In this document: positions 52,959 to 60,888 of the stretch, piece after piece
How positions within the stretch are numbered: position 1 is the first letter of the stretch
How the letters are laid out: every line of letters begins with the position of its first letter
Assembly: GCA_022402525.1 (NCBI GenBank)
Contig: JAKRSB010000003.1
Location: forward strand, 1-61,904
DNA from: Thermosynechococcaceae cyanobacterium MS004
Lineage (GTDB): Bacteria; Cyanobacteriota; Cyanobacteriia; Thermosynechococcales; Thermosynechococcaceae
Length of the DNA: 61,904 nt
Direction: 5' to 3'
Notes under the pieces: model-generated
The model's input: the letters and a program-made list of their open reading frames with translations, nothing else
Database searches by the model: none
What the model was told of the DNA's origin: nothing
Program-made: the position numbers and the translations under genes

Positions 52959-53774
52959 CTACTTTTTTGGCTTATTACTCCAACCACATTTGCTGCAAAC
53001 AATGCGGTTTGATGCTTGAAATGGTGGGGGAAGTTTGCTATCACAACGCGGGCAATACTCAGGTATAAGAACTTCCTCAAATATCTTAGGTGGCGCTTCA
53101 AGTTGTGGAACCCATTCATTTCTTTGAGCAACTAGGGGATGTCTGTCAATAAACTTAACAAGTTTAGCTCTAAGACTATCCTCAGCATCAAGTATTTTTA
53201 TTTGTGTTTCTCTTTTTATTTTCTCTATTTCTCGCTCGGTAGCTTTTTTGCTTGTCTTATCCAACTCAGCACCAATTAAAAAACCTGCTATCGGTAGGGC
53301 AAGCATAAGGAAGCCAATAAAAGCACCAGCAGTTGCAACAATGCTGGATGAAACCATCACTAAAAGCATTGATGCTCCACATCCATAACCACATCCAGTA
53401 GCAGCTTTTGAATTGTTCTGAATCTCAGTAATAAGTTTTTGACCTTGCTTCTCTATATTTGAGATAGATTCAAGATCTGGAGTAAATTCAGCCATAAAGT
53501 CATTGACAAATATCCGATCTGTTTCTTCAGATAAGTCAAGGTTTAGATTAGTTAATTTCTTTATAATTTGAAGTAGCTTATGTAGATCGGCAGCTTTCCA
53601 AGAAGTTCCACAGTTAAGACAGGCATTTACATTTCTATCTTCACCTGTAACGGCTCCAACTGCACCGCCTACAACTCCAAATACAGCCCAACCAACAACG
53701 GCTCGTCCCCAATTAACATCTGTTTCTCTTTTAAGTTGAATATGATCAGAACCACAGTTTGGACAATTCGCCAT
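52959..53774 (-). CDS. Zinc-ribbon membrane protein, second cassette gene
   Basis: 271 residues. An N-terminal zinc ribbon (CPNCGSDHIQL ... CLNCGTSW), a glycine-rich hydrophobic segment (AVVGWAVFGVVGGAVGAVTG), then a helical stretch. Next are a strongly hydrophobic pair (GASMLLVMVSSSIVATAGAF; IGFLMLALPIAGFLIGAELD), a coiled coil (EREIEKIKRETQIKILDAED) and a C-terminal zinc ribbon (YCPRCDSKL ... VCSKCGWS). Function unknown. It starts 69 nt after the attC site, the normal place for a gene in the next integron cassette, and is on the same strand as the CHAT gene. AT-rich relative to neighbours, as expected for acquired DNA. GGGGGA ribosome-binding site. Confidence 0.75.
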   Translation of the reverse strand: MANCPNCGSDHIQLKRETDVNWGRAVVGWAVFGVVGGAVGAVTGEDRNVNACLNCGTSWKAADLHKLLQIIKKLTNLNLDLSEETDRIFVNDFMAEFTPDLESISNIEKQGQKLITEIQNNSKAATGCGYGCGASMLLVMVSSSIVATAGAFIGFLMLALPIAGFLIGAELDKTSKKATEREIEKIKRETQIKILDAEDSLRAKLVKFIDRHPLVAQRNEWVPQLEAPPKIFEEVLIPEYCPRCDSKLPPPFQASNRIVCSKCGWSNKPKK

Positions 53775-53842
53775 TATTCCCCCTGCTTACTGAAAAGCTA
53801 GACAATAGCTTTTCTTTTTTTGTATTGATTGAAAAAATTAAA

Positions 53843-53928
53843 GTCTAACGTTCTTGCTGAGCGGCTGTAAGTGACCTTTGCAATTTATCAAAGATCATTG
53901 TCAGTCCGCTCCAGCAAGTTTGTTAGGC
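53843..53928 (-). repeat. Integron attC recombination site
   Basis: 86 bp. Outer boxes GTCTAAC (53843-53849) and GTTAGGC (53922-53928) match RYYYAAC and GTTRRRY. Inner arms CTTGCTGAGCGGCTG and CAGTCCGCTCCAGCAAG pair with two extrahelical bases, GTT/TTT forms an unpaired spacer, and a further stem CTTTG/CAAAG closes the end. This is the layout of an attC folded hairpin. On the minus strand it reads GCCTAAC ... GTTAGAC, so it faces the same way as the cassette genes and lies 3' of the second one. The cassette behind it is 53929-59142 or so. Confidence 0.85.
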
Positions 53929-54125
53929 GGCGGATATTCACCAACATATTTACTAGGTACAGCAAAACAAAAGTACTTGCTAGACAACTTTAGTCATTAG
54001 AGCGTCGTTCTAGCCTTAACTTTCAGCCGCACCTTTTTCTCGAAACTGCATTTTCAGTCAATAAGCAGCATCTCAATTACTTCAAATGACTCAAAACTTC
54101 CTAATTCAGCTTTATAAAAGTTAAA

Positions 54126-54542
54126 TTAATCTACTGGCTCTGTATATTCGCAGAAAATGTTCAATCCAATTTTGACTACATATAGAACAATTATTGTAGC
54201 GATTGCTGGATTGATAGGTAGCGTTGTCAAACTTACTAAGTAAACAATTGCTCCTGTCAATAAAGAAGCACTACCTGGATTTTTGTTATAGTCATAAATT
54301 TTTGAGCGAAATCCCTCATCACCGCAGATTTCTTGACGAAGAACTCGAAGCGTGACTTCCCAGAGAGATTCTCCTGAAGCATAATCCTGTCTTCCGTATT
54401 CCTCTTCCCAAAGCTGATCGAAACTTGCATCAAGTCTGCCATCGTTTTCTTGTAAGACAGCTAATGCTTCTTGAGCAGGGGCATATTCCTGCAACAACTG
54501 CTGATTCTCATTAATTTCAGCGGTCGTTAATCTAGTATCCAC
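54126..54542 (-). CDS. Small protein with two C-terminal membrane segments, partner of the CHAT protein
   Basis: About 138 residues. I take the GTG at 54542 because GGAG lies 6 nt before it; the TTG at 54554 would include that site. First two-thirds are acidic helix (TTAEINENQQLLQEYAPAQE; ALAVLQENDGRLDASFDQLW; WEVTLRVLRQEICGDEGFRS). The last third is hydrophobic: LTGAIVYLVSLTTLPINPAI and ATIIVLYVVKIGLNIFCEY, two possible membrane helices around Pro residues. No family recognised. It lies 66 bp past the CHAT gene in the same direction with no attC between them, so both share one cassette. A membrane effector released by protease cleavage is one idea, unproven. Confidence 0.65.
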   Translation of the reverse strand: MDTRLTTAEINENQQLLQEYAPAQEALAVLQENDGRLDASFDQLWEEEYGRQDYASGESLWEVTLRVLRQEICGDEGFRSKIYDYNKNPGSASLLTGAIVYLVSLTTLPINPAIATIIVLYVVKIGLNIFCEYTEPVD

Positions 54543-54608
54543 ATACTTCTCCAATCTGGAAGTTAAAGTTTAATATAATGCTTGGCTAGCAAGCTAATCA
54601 ATTAGAAT

Positions 54609-57600
54609 CTATCTTTCTGATGGAAGATAGATAGTAGTGTAAAATCTACCCTGAGTAGTTATCCAGATTTCTGTATTGTCAGGTAGAGCGTAAGAACTTG
54701 TAATGTCTCCATCATGTTTTACGCCCCAACAGTTTAATTTTTCATCATCGTCCATTGCCCAAACTCCTTCTCTATCTTCCTCTTCAGTTAGCTGTATGTT
54801 GTAATAATTGCCATACTTTCCCCAGTCGCCAGTTACATGCCGACGCAAATATTCATCTGGTTTAACATTATTTCTTTCAAATGCTTCCATTGCGCCATTA
54901 GTCCAAACAATTTGTCCTAGATCAAATAGAAAAGTATTATATCTTGTACGTTGCAAAACTCTAGCGGCAGCTGACGAAATTTTAGTGCGCAGCTCCTGAG
55001 TTAACTTTTCTTTTGTTACTTTTAGCCAAATCGCTTCAAACTTTTTATCTCCTACTGTATTAAATATCTCTCCTAACTTTTCAATTTTATTTATTGGTTT
55101 ATCAAAATTCTCTAAACCATCTTCCATATCAAAAATTAAAATATCAGTTAACTTTTCAAGATAACTGATGGCTTCTTCATAGTTGCTTTTTTTCTGCGCT
55201 ACTATAGCTAGCTTATAATTAATTCTATTGATTTGATGCCAATTTTCAGAAAGTTGATCCTGATTCTCTAGGTTTTCACAAACCCTTATACCTTTCTGAT
55301 AATACTCTTGTGCTTTATCTAATTCGGTTTTCTCCTCTGCTATCTTACCTAGTTTACAATAAACTTTATCAGCATTATTTAAAAAGCCATGGCATTCATG
55401 AATTTCCACAGCCTTTTGGTAATAGCTGATCGCTGCATCTAACTGTTTTCGCTTTTCTGATACTAGACCTAAGTGCCAATATTGGATGGCAACTAAAGAC
55501 AAATGCCCTGACTTCTTATAATTTTCTAGTGCTTTTTCATAATATAGAATTGATTCTTCAAATTTAGACAGTTCTTGGCTTATATTCCCCAAATTTTGCA
55601 ACACATCGGCAGCCTTATGACTATAGCCAAAATCTTCATATATCTTTATTGCTTTTTGATAATAAGAAGCTGCTTCATCAAAGCTATACTCATTATGAGC
55701 TAATGTTCCTAAATTGTTATAAGTTTTAGCTATCTGAACTTGATCATTGAAGTGAATAAATTCCTTCAAAGCCTGCTGATAATAACGCTTTGCTTCCTCA
55801 AGATCACCTTGCGCATCTTCTATCATACCTAGTTGAAAATATTCAAAAGCCGCATTATACAAGTCTCCTTTTTTCTTGAATATTTTTAGGGCTTTTTTGT
55901 AATAATCTCTTGCTTTATCCAATCGTTTATAATGACTATATTCTATACTTCCTAATTGGTGATAAACGAGAGCTGTGTTGTTATCTTTTCCACTTCTTTC
56001 CCAGCTACTTAAAGCTTGAAAATAGAAATTAATAGATTCTTCAAAGCTATTCTGATTTTCTGCGACGTAGCCTAAATTATAATAGCAGCCACTAACTGTA
56101 TCCATATCAGCAAATAATTCATTTGATGAAATTAACTCATCTAAAACCTCTTGGAAAATCATTTTTGCTGTGTTCCAGTCATCTTTTTGAGTTGCTTCAA
56201 GTCCATCATCTATACGCAAAGATGTCCACAGCTTAAAAGCATTCTGACCCTTGGCTTTTGCTTCTACTGATCTCAAGCCAATAGTTTTCAGTAATCGCTT
56301 CCGAAGTGAACTAAATTCAAAATTCCTTCCCATTCTTGTATAAGAATCCCCCAGAAATAACAAAAATTCTTGGATCTGGTTCCATTCTTTCTGTTTCTCA
56401 GCAAAATGTAGATTTTGTAGAATGTTCGGCTCTTCAAGTATCAATGCAAAAGTGGGGTTTTCCACCTCACCCGACTGTAATTGATGTTGCCAACCGGCTA
56501 TTACTCTATTGTAAAGAAGCAACAATTTTTCTTTTAGCTCTTTTATTTGCTCTCGAGAGCAGAACTCAGTTAACTTCCGGTATAGATACCAAGGAAGGGC
56601 TGGATGAATTATATATATGTTTGAGTCTAAATTCTCCAACACACCTGCTTCTGTTGCTTCTTTGAGAAGCTCTGACCAATCAGATTGTTGTAAGTTTTCC
56701 CCAAAGACTGCTTGATATGTCCGCCCAAATTCTGAAAGGATATTATCAGAATTACCCGAGAATGCTGTAAGTATGTTCGTATTAACTCGTTTGGAGAATA
56801 GCGCTAAAAAGGACAAGTGTTTCTGAGTACGTTTAGATAACTTGCTGAAGGAATAATCTAGAGAGACTGTTAGGGATTTTTCTTTTCCTTCCTCTTCAAG
56901 CTCTTCAAAGGTATCAAACCCCTGACGCAAAGCTTCAATAAGATTTAGGGTAGTTTGCGTTTTCAGACAGGGCAGAATAACTCTCAAGGCAAGGGGATGT
57001 CCGTCTAAAAGCTGCAGTAATTCTAGATATTCTTGAGGTAGTTTCTTCCTATCTACGCCTGCGGTTTGCAAGATCCTAGCAGCTAGCTCTTCAGCATCTT
57101 GCTGGGAGAGTCCCCTCAAATTGAGTTGGGCATAGCCACAATCCAACCAAGATTCTTCACGTCGACTAGTAATCAGAACCCAAGATTCTCCCCCCCCCAG
57201 GTCTTTAAGAAACTGCTTCAGACTCTCTCGCTCCTCAGTAGGAAGTAGAGGTTCACTACTCGAAGGAAAACCAGCTATAGACTCAAAGTTATCCCAAATG
57301 AGCAACAACGGGTTAGCTTTCAGATATTCCAACACCCCCAACCGTTGATTTTCAAAGGGGTATTGAGAAAATTTCTCACCCATCAAAGCACGACCAATCT
57401 GATTAATTACATTGCTCAAAGTAGCACCATGCTCAAAAGAGGTGAAGAAAATACCTCCGGTTCGTCCCTGAGTTTGTGCTAACCATCGAGCATAACCTAC
57501 AGCCAACTGGGTCTTGCCTACCCCTCCCATGCCTTGCAGCAGCACAACAGTGTTTTGACGAAATGCCCGTTCTAAAGACAAAATTTCATAATCTCGACCA

Positions 57601-58853
57601 ATGAAGCCATAAGCGCTCTCTTCTGGTAAATCTATAGCTCCTGTTTTATCAGAGACATTGGATGCTGACTTCATTAAGTCGGCTAGTTTTCTAGCCTCTA
57701 TATTTGGCATGAAGGGTGCATAGGATATCTGCTGATACAACACTGGCACCATCCAGTCAGCCAAAGGCAAATCACCTTTAGGGCTAGGCCGCAGACGCTG
57801 ATTTAAAATTTCCTTACGTCCATCTGCTACCGCACGGTCTAGGCTAGCCCCCTTAACAAGTTGTTCGTATAAGCGCCCAATAAAATGCTTAGCAGCTTTT
57901 GCTTGAACTTTATACGCCATCGCTACTACGCCTTTAGCCCCTAAGGAGACTAGTCGTGTTGCTACTGAGGAAAAACGTTCGCTTCCTTCTTTGGCGGATT
58001 TGCAAGCATTTAATACAAAAATCGGTACACTGCAATCCGTTAAACTTTGAGCAATTTGGGCAGCCGTAATAATCTGTGGCGAACCATCTTCATTCTCAAA
58101 CACCAACACTCCTTGTCCTTCACTCCCGAATGAGTGTTGGAAACCTTGGCTGGTAGAGTCAAAGTCACCATGCCCGTCAAAATGAACTATATGATAAAAC
58201 CCTTTATGATCATTGAGTTCTTGCTCAAGCTCATCAAAGCTAGGAGGACGCAACACCTTAAGATTGACCTGCTGTCGAATTGGTTGTAAGGCTTCCAGCA
58301 TAGGACGAGCAATTGTTTGCAAACCAATGTCTCTCTCCCCATAAGGTCGTGCAATCACCAACAAAATATTCAACTTATCTTGAGGCAATCCTTCAATTTC
58401 TGCCCGTACCGAAAAGTTGCTAAGACTGCGATACATTCCAGCTAGTGAAGGGGCAAGAAAATTTCTATCCAACGGTGAGTACAATAATTCCCAAGGCAAA
58501 TTTAACACTTCAGAATCATCTGAAGCTATGCAAAGTTCACACTGATTTAGACCTTCTCTAGTAGCTTCCTGAAAATACCCTCGCGCTTCTTCACTACCAC
58601 GAAATATCAGCTCAAATAATTGTTGTCCCCAAATTTGGAATTTTTGTTCAATCCTCGCTGCCTTTTCCGGCTCAATTCCGTAAGGAAATCGTAAGTACTT
58701 CTCAAGATACCAGCTCAATTCGTCTTTAGCTTTTTGGTCGAAAGGATGCTCGAAGGGAACAGGAGAGGCAAAACGCGGGGCAGCCTTTCCTCGTTGCCAG
58801 GAAAGCTGCATGGAATCCCTCAAATGGTTAATTACCAAAAGATTCTTTGCCAT
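54609..58853 (-). CDS. CHAT protease - NB-ARC-like ATPase - TPR protein with an extra C-terminal domain
   Basis: 1414 residues from the ATG at 58853 (GGAGA before it; a TTG at 58868 is in frame). Order: caspase-like CHAT domain (about 1-385) with catalytic H228 (VHFDGHGD) and C284 (LNACKSA). A nucleotide-binding part follows, with P-loop QGMGGVGKTQ (440-449), Walker B LLLIWDNFE (about 510) and the downstream region GLSQQDAEELAARIL. About ten TPRs (900-1240) include LVYHQLGSIEYSHYK and AQEYYQKGIRVCENL. The C-terminal module of about 120 residues (LGQIVWTNGAMEAFERNNVK; YLRRHVTGDWGKYGNYYNIQ; EIWITTQGRFYTTIYLPSER) looks like a small domain known on its own on plasmids and phages. NLR-like architecture suggests an immune sensor. 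AT-rich. Confidence 0.85.
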   Translation of the reverse strand: MAKNLLVINHLRDSMQLSWQRGKAAPRFASPVPFEHPFDQKAKDELSWYLEKYLRFPYGIEPEKAARIEQKFQIWGQQLFELIFRGSEEARGYFQEATREGLNQCELCIASDDSEVLNLPWELLYSPLDRNFLAPSLAGMYRSLSNFSVRAEIEGLPQDKLNILLVIARPYGERDIGLQTIARPMLEALQPIRQQVNLKVLRPPSFDELEQELNDHKGFYHIVHFDGHGDFDSTSQGFQHSFGSEGQGVLVFENEDGSPQIITAAQIAQSLTDCSVPIFVLNACKSAKEGSERFSSVATRLVSLGAKGVVAMAYKVQAKAAKHFIGRLYEQLVKGASLDRAVADGRKEILNQRLRPSPKGDLPLADWMVPVLYQQISYAPFMPNIEARKLADLMKSASNVSDKTGAIDLPEESAYGFIGRDYEILSLERAFRQNTVVLLQGMGGVGKTQLAVGYARWLAQTQGRTGGIFFTSFEHGATLSNVINQIGRALMGEKFSQYPFENQRLGVLEYLKANPLLLIWDNFESIAGFPSSSEPLLPTEERESLKQFLKDLGGGESWVLITSRREESWLDCGYAQLNLRGLSQQDAEELAARILQTAGVDRKKLPQEYLELLQLLDGHPLALRVILPCLKTQTTLNLIEALRQGFDTFEELEEEGKEKSLTVSLDYSFSKLSKRTQKHLSFLALFSKRVNTNILTAFSGNSDNILSEFGRTYQAVFGENLQQSDWSELLKEATEAGVLENLDSNIYIIHPALPWYLYRKLTEFCSREQIKELKEKLLLLYNRVIAGWQHQLQSGEVENPTFALILEEPNILQNLHFAEKQKEWNQIQEFLLFLGDSYTRMGRNFEFSSLRKRLLKTIGLRSVEAKAKGQNAFKLWTSLRIDDGLEATQKDDWNTAKMIFQEVLDELISSNELFADMDTVSGCYYNLGYVAENQNSFEESINFYFQALSSWERSGKDNNTALVYHQLGSIEYSHYKRLDKARDYYKKALKIFKKKGDLYNAAFEYFQLGMIEDAQGDLEEAKRYYQQALKEFIHFNDQVQIAKTYNNLGTLAHNEYSFDEAASYYQKAIKIYEDFGYSHKAADVLQNLGNISQELSKFEESILYYEKALENYKKSGHLSLVAIQYWHLGLVSEKRKQLDAAISYYQKAVEIHECHGFLNNADKVYCKLGKIAEEKTELDKAQEYYQKGIRVCENLENQDQLSENWHQINRINYKLAIVAQKKSNYEEAISYLEKLTDILIFDMEDGLENFDKPINKIEKLGEIFNTVGDKKFEAIWLKVTKEKLTQELRTKISSAAARVLQRTRYNTFLFDLGQIVWTNGAMEAFERNNVKPDEYLRRHVTGDWGKYGNYYNIQLTEEEDREGVWAMDDDEKLNCWGVKHDGDITSSYALPDNTEIWITTQGRFYTTIYLPSER

Positions 58854-59144
58854 AATTCTCCATGCCAACTAGCTTGCTTCTTAACTCTATTGAATTGATG
58901 CGATCCTGTCAGAACAGTTTTTTGAATTTGAATTAAATAATTTTGTTAAGTTTCCATAGAATTGGACTGCCTGTAACTTGGGAATTATTAATTGATAATA
59001 AAAGCTATAGCAACGATAACCTTTTCTACTGGAATTGTCTTCACGCGCGACGAAAATTGCTTTTGTATTGCAGGCTACTTTTTGCTCAATCTCAACGCCC
59101 AGCTTGCAACTATACCTTAACGGGGAACTTAAGCCGCCTAACTA

Positions 59145-59402
59145 TATATAGACGGACAACATCCGCCCATAACGCTCTAGAGGCGATATATACGGATAGC
59201 AGTCCACCTATGTCGTCTAATCTGGCATATAGACGGATAGTTGTCCATCTATATCGCTCTTTTCGTCATTTAGGCGGATAGCATCCACCCATATACCTGT
59301 TTTAGTCGTTTAAACGGACGCGTCCGACTATATCCCCGTTTCCGGTATGTAGACGGATAGGTATCCGCCTATATCTCTATTCTAACTGTTTAGACGGATA
59401 AT
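59145..59402. repeat. Array of seven ~40-bp units, each with a palindrome
   Basis: Consensus TAGACGGATAG-N-ATCCACCTATAT plus about 15 bp of weakly conserved spacer (often ending TTTT-GTC-TT). GACGGA-type cores start at 59151, 59191, 59232, 59273, 59313, 59352 and 59393: spacing 40, 41, 41, 40, 39 and 41 bp, close to four helical turns. The first six units carry both halves; the seventh has only the left half. The left end abuts GCCTAAC (59136-59142), the reverse of GTTAGGC. It occupies the place of attI beside the integrase gene. No cas genes and no unique spacers, so not CRISPR. The 629-bp gap 58854-59482 has no gene. Confidence 0.85.
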
Positions 59403-59482
59403 TTTAGAGTTTCTCGGATGTCAATTTCGCCAACTCTTTTTTTCATTAATGTCAATGCCTTTGTATTTGTTTGAGTTTTGAC

Positions 59483-59863
59483 ATGGTTGAGCAGCCCAAA
59501 AAGATTTTGGATCAGTTGCGCGATGTTCTTCGCCTTAAGCATTATTCTTACCGCACTGAGCAATCCTATGTGGATTGGGTTTATCGCTTTATCGTATTCC
59601 ACAATAAACGTCATCCCAAAGACATGGGCGCATCTGAAATTGAGGCTTTTTTGACCTTTCTTGCTGTCCAAAGAAAAGTTGCAGCGCCTACTCAAAACTA
59701 AGCCCTTAACGCTTTAGTTTTTCTCTACCGTCATGTTCTGCGCCAAGAGATTGGTGGTCAAATTGAGGCTGTTCGTGCCAAGCAGTCTCGCTATTTGACT
59801 ACGGTACTCACCCATGAAGAGGCGGATCACTTCCAATCGCCAAATCCTGATCCAGTAAAATGA
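59483..59863 (+). pseudogene. intI: Integron integrase gene, broken by a nonsense codon and truncated
   Basis: From the ATG at 59483: VEQPKKILDQLRDVLRLKHY, SYRTEQSYVDWVYRFIVFHN, FLTFLAVQRKVAAPTQN, then a TAA at 59699-59701 where the family has Gln (CAA to TAA). The frame goes on in phase with ALNALVFLYRHVLRQEIGGQ and LTTVLTHEEADHF, to a TGA at 59861-59863. This is the N-terminal SAM-like DNA-binding part of IntI/XerC-type recombinases. The whole catalytic half (R, H, R, Y) is missing, so it cannot recombine. The Rpn-type gene begins 27 nt beyond and may have replaced the lost end. Confidence 0.88.
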
Positions 59864-59890
59864 CCGAGTCCATCCTGGGCGATTCACCTC

Positions 59891-60787
59891 TTGAAAACAG
59901 ACTCCATTTTTTACCGCATCTTTCAAACAGACCCTGGCATCCTCTTTGAATTACTGGGTCAACCTGCTGATTTAGCCATCGGCTATGAATTTCGCTCCGT
60001 TGAAATCAAACAGCTTGCCTTTCGCATTGATGGCATCCTCTTCCCTAAACCTGATGCCCCTGACCAAACCGTTTGGTTCATCGAAGTCCAGTTTCAAAAA
60101 GATCCGCACTTTTACCACCGCTTCTTCGCTGAAATCGCATTGTTTCTGGATCAGCATCCCCACACAGTAGACTGGCAGGCCGTCGTGCTGTTTCCCCAGC
60201 GCAATATTGAACCAGAGCAGACCCATTTGCATCGGGCACAGCTCAACAGCGACCAAGTGCATCGCATCTATCTCAACGAACTGGAATCTAGAGACACGCT
60301 AGGCATCAGCTTGATTCAGTTGATTTTGGCAGATGCCACCAGTGCGATTAGCCAAGCCCAAGCGCTCATGGCCAGAAGCCGCAGCCAAGGTCAGCAAGAC
60401 CCCAAAATTACAGCGATAATACGATTGATAGAGACAATCATGATTTACAAATTCCCTCAGCTCAGTCGAGAGGAGATAGAGCGAATGTTTGGACTCAGTG
60501 AGCTTAGACAGACCAAAGTTTACCAAGAAGCATTGCAAGAAGGCAGACAGGAAGGCAGACAAGAAGGCAGACAGGAAGGCAGACAGGAAGGCAGACAAGA
60601 AGGGGAACAGGTCGGTGAGGCACGGCTTATCCTTCGGCTCCTGACCCGACGGTTTGGTGTAATCTCTCCTGACCTTAGTGAACAGGTTCAGGCTCTATCG
60701 TTGTCACAACTCGAATCCTTGGGTGAAGCACTACTCGACTTTTCTCACTCTTCAGACTTACAGGAGTGGTTCCGCTCCCAAGTCTAG
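59891..60787 (+). CDS. Rpn-type recombination-promoting nuclease (DUF2887 plus DUF4351)
   Basis: 298 residues, TTG start. DUF2887/PD-(D/E)XK-like part: KTDSIFYRIFQTDPGILFEL and FRSVEIKQLAFRIDGILF (D), then VWFIEVQFQKDPHFYHRFFA with catalytic-looking E-x-Q (EVQFQ). A run of GRQEGRQEGRQEG (12-bp DNA repeats, about 60538-60606) separates it from the C-terminal DUF4351 (LSLSQLESLGEALLDFSHSS). Family members are mobile nucleases related to Rpn/PDDEXK transposase-like proteins. It lies just past the broken integrase. A relic of the same DUF4351 end occurs at 739-828. Confidence 0.85.
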   Translation: MKTDSIFYRIFQTDPGILFELLGQPADLAIGYEFRSVEIKQLAFRIDGILFPKPDAPDQTVWFIEVQFQKDPHFYHRFFAEIALFLDQHPHTVDWQAVVLFPQRNIEPEQTHLHRAQLNSDQVHRIYLNELESRDTLGISLIQLILADATSAISQAQALMARSRSQGQQDPKITAIIRLIETIMIYKFPQLSREEIERMFGLSELRQTKVYQEALQEGRQEGRQEGRQEGRQEGRQEGEQVGEARLILRLLTRRFGVISPDLSEQVQALSLSQLESLGEALLDFSHSSDLQEWFRSQV

Positions 60788-60888
60788 GCTGGAGGCTCAT
60801 TTCCACGGCCTCACGCTCTAAATACAATCAGTCACGACAAATCGCCCATTTTTTAGCTCTGTTAGGGTATCACTAAATGACATTACTG

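Noticed and set aside
59145..59402. CRISPR array
   Set aside because: Repeats are degenerate, spacers (about 15 bp) are too short and resemble each other, and there are no cas genes.
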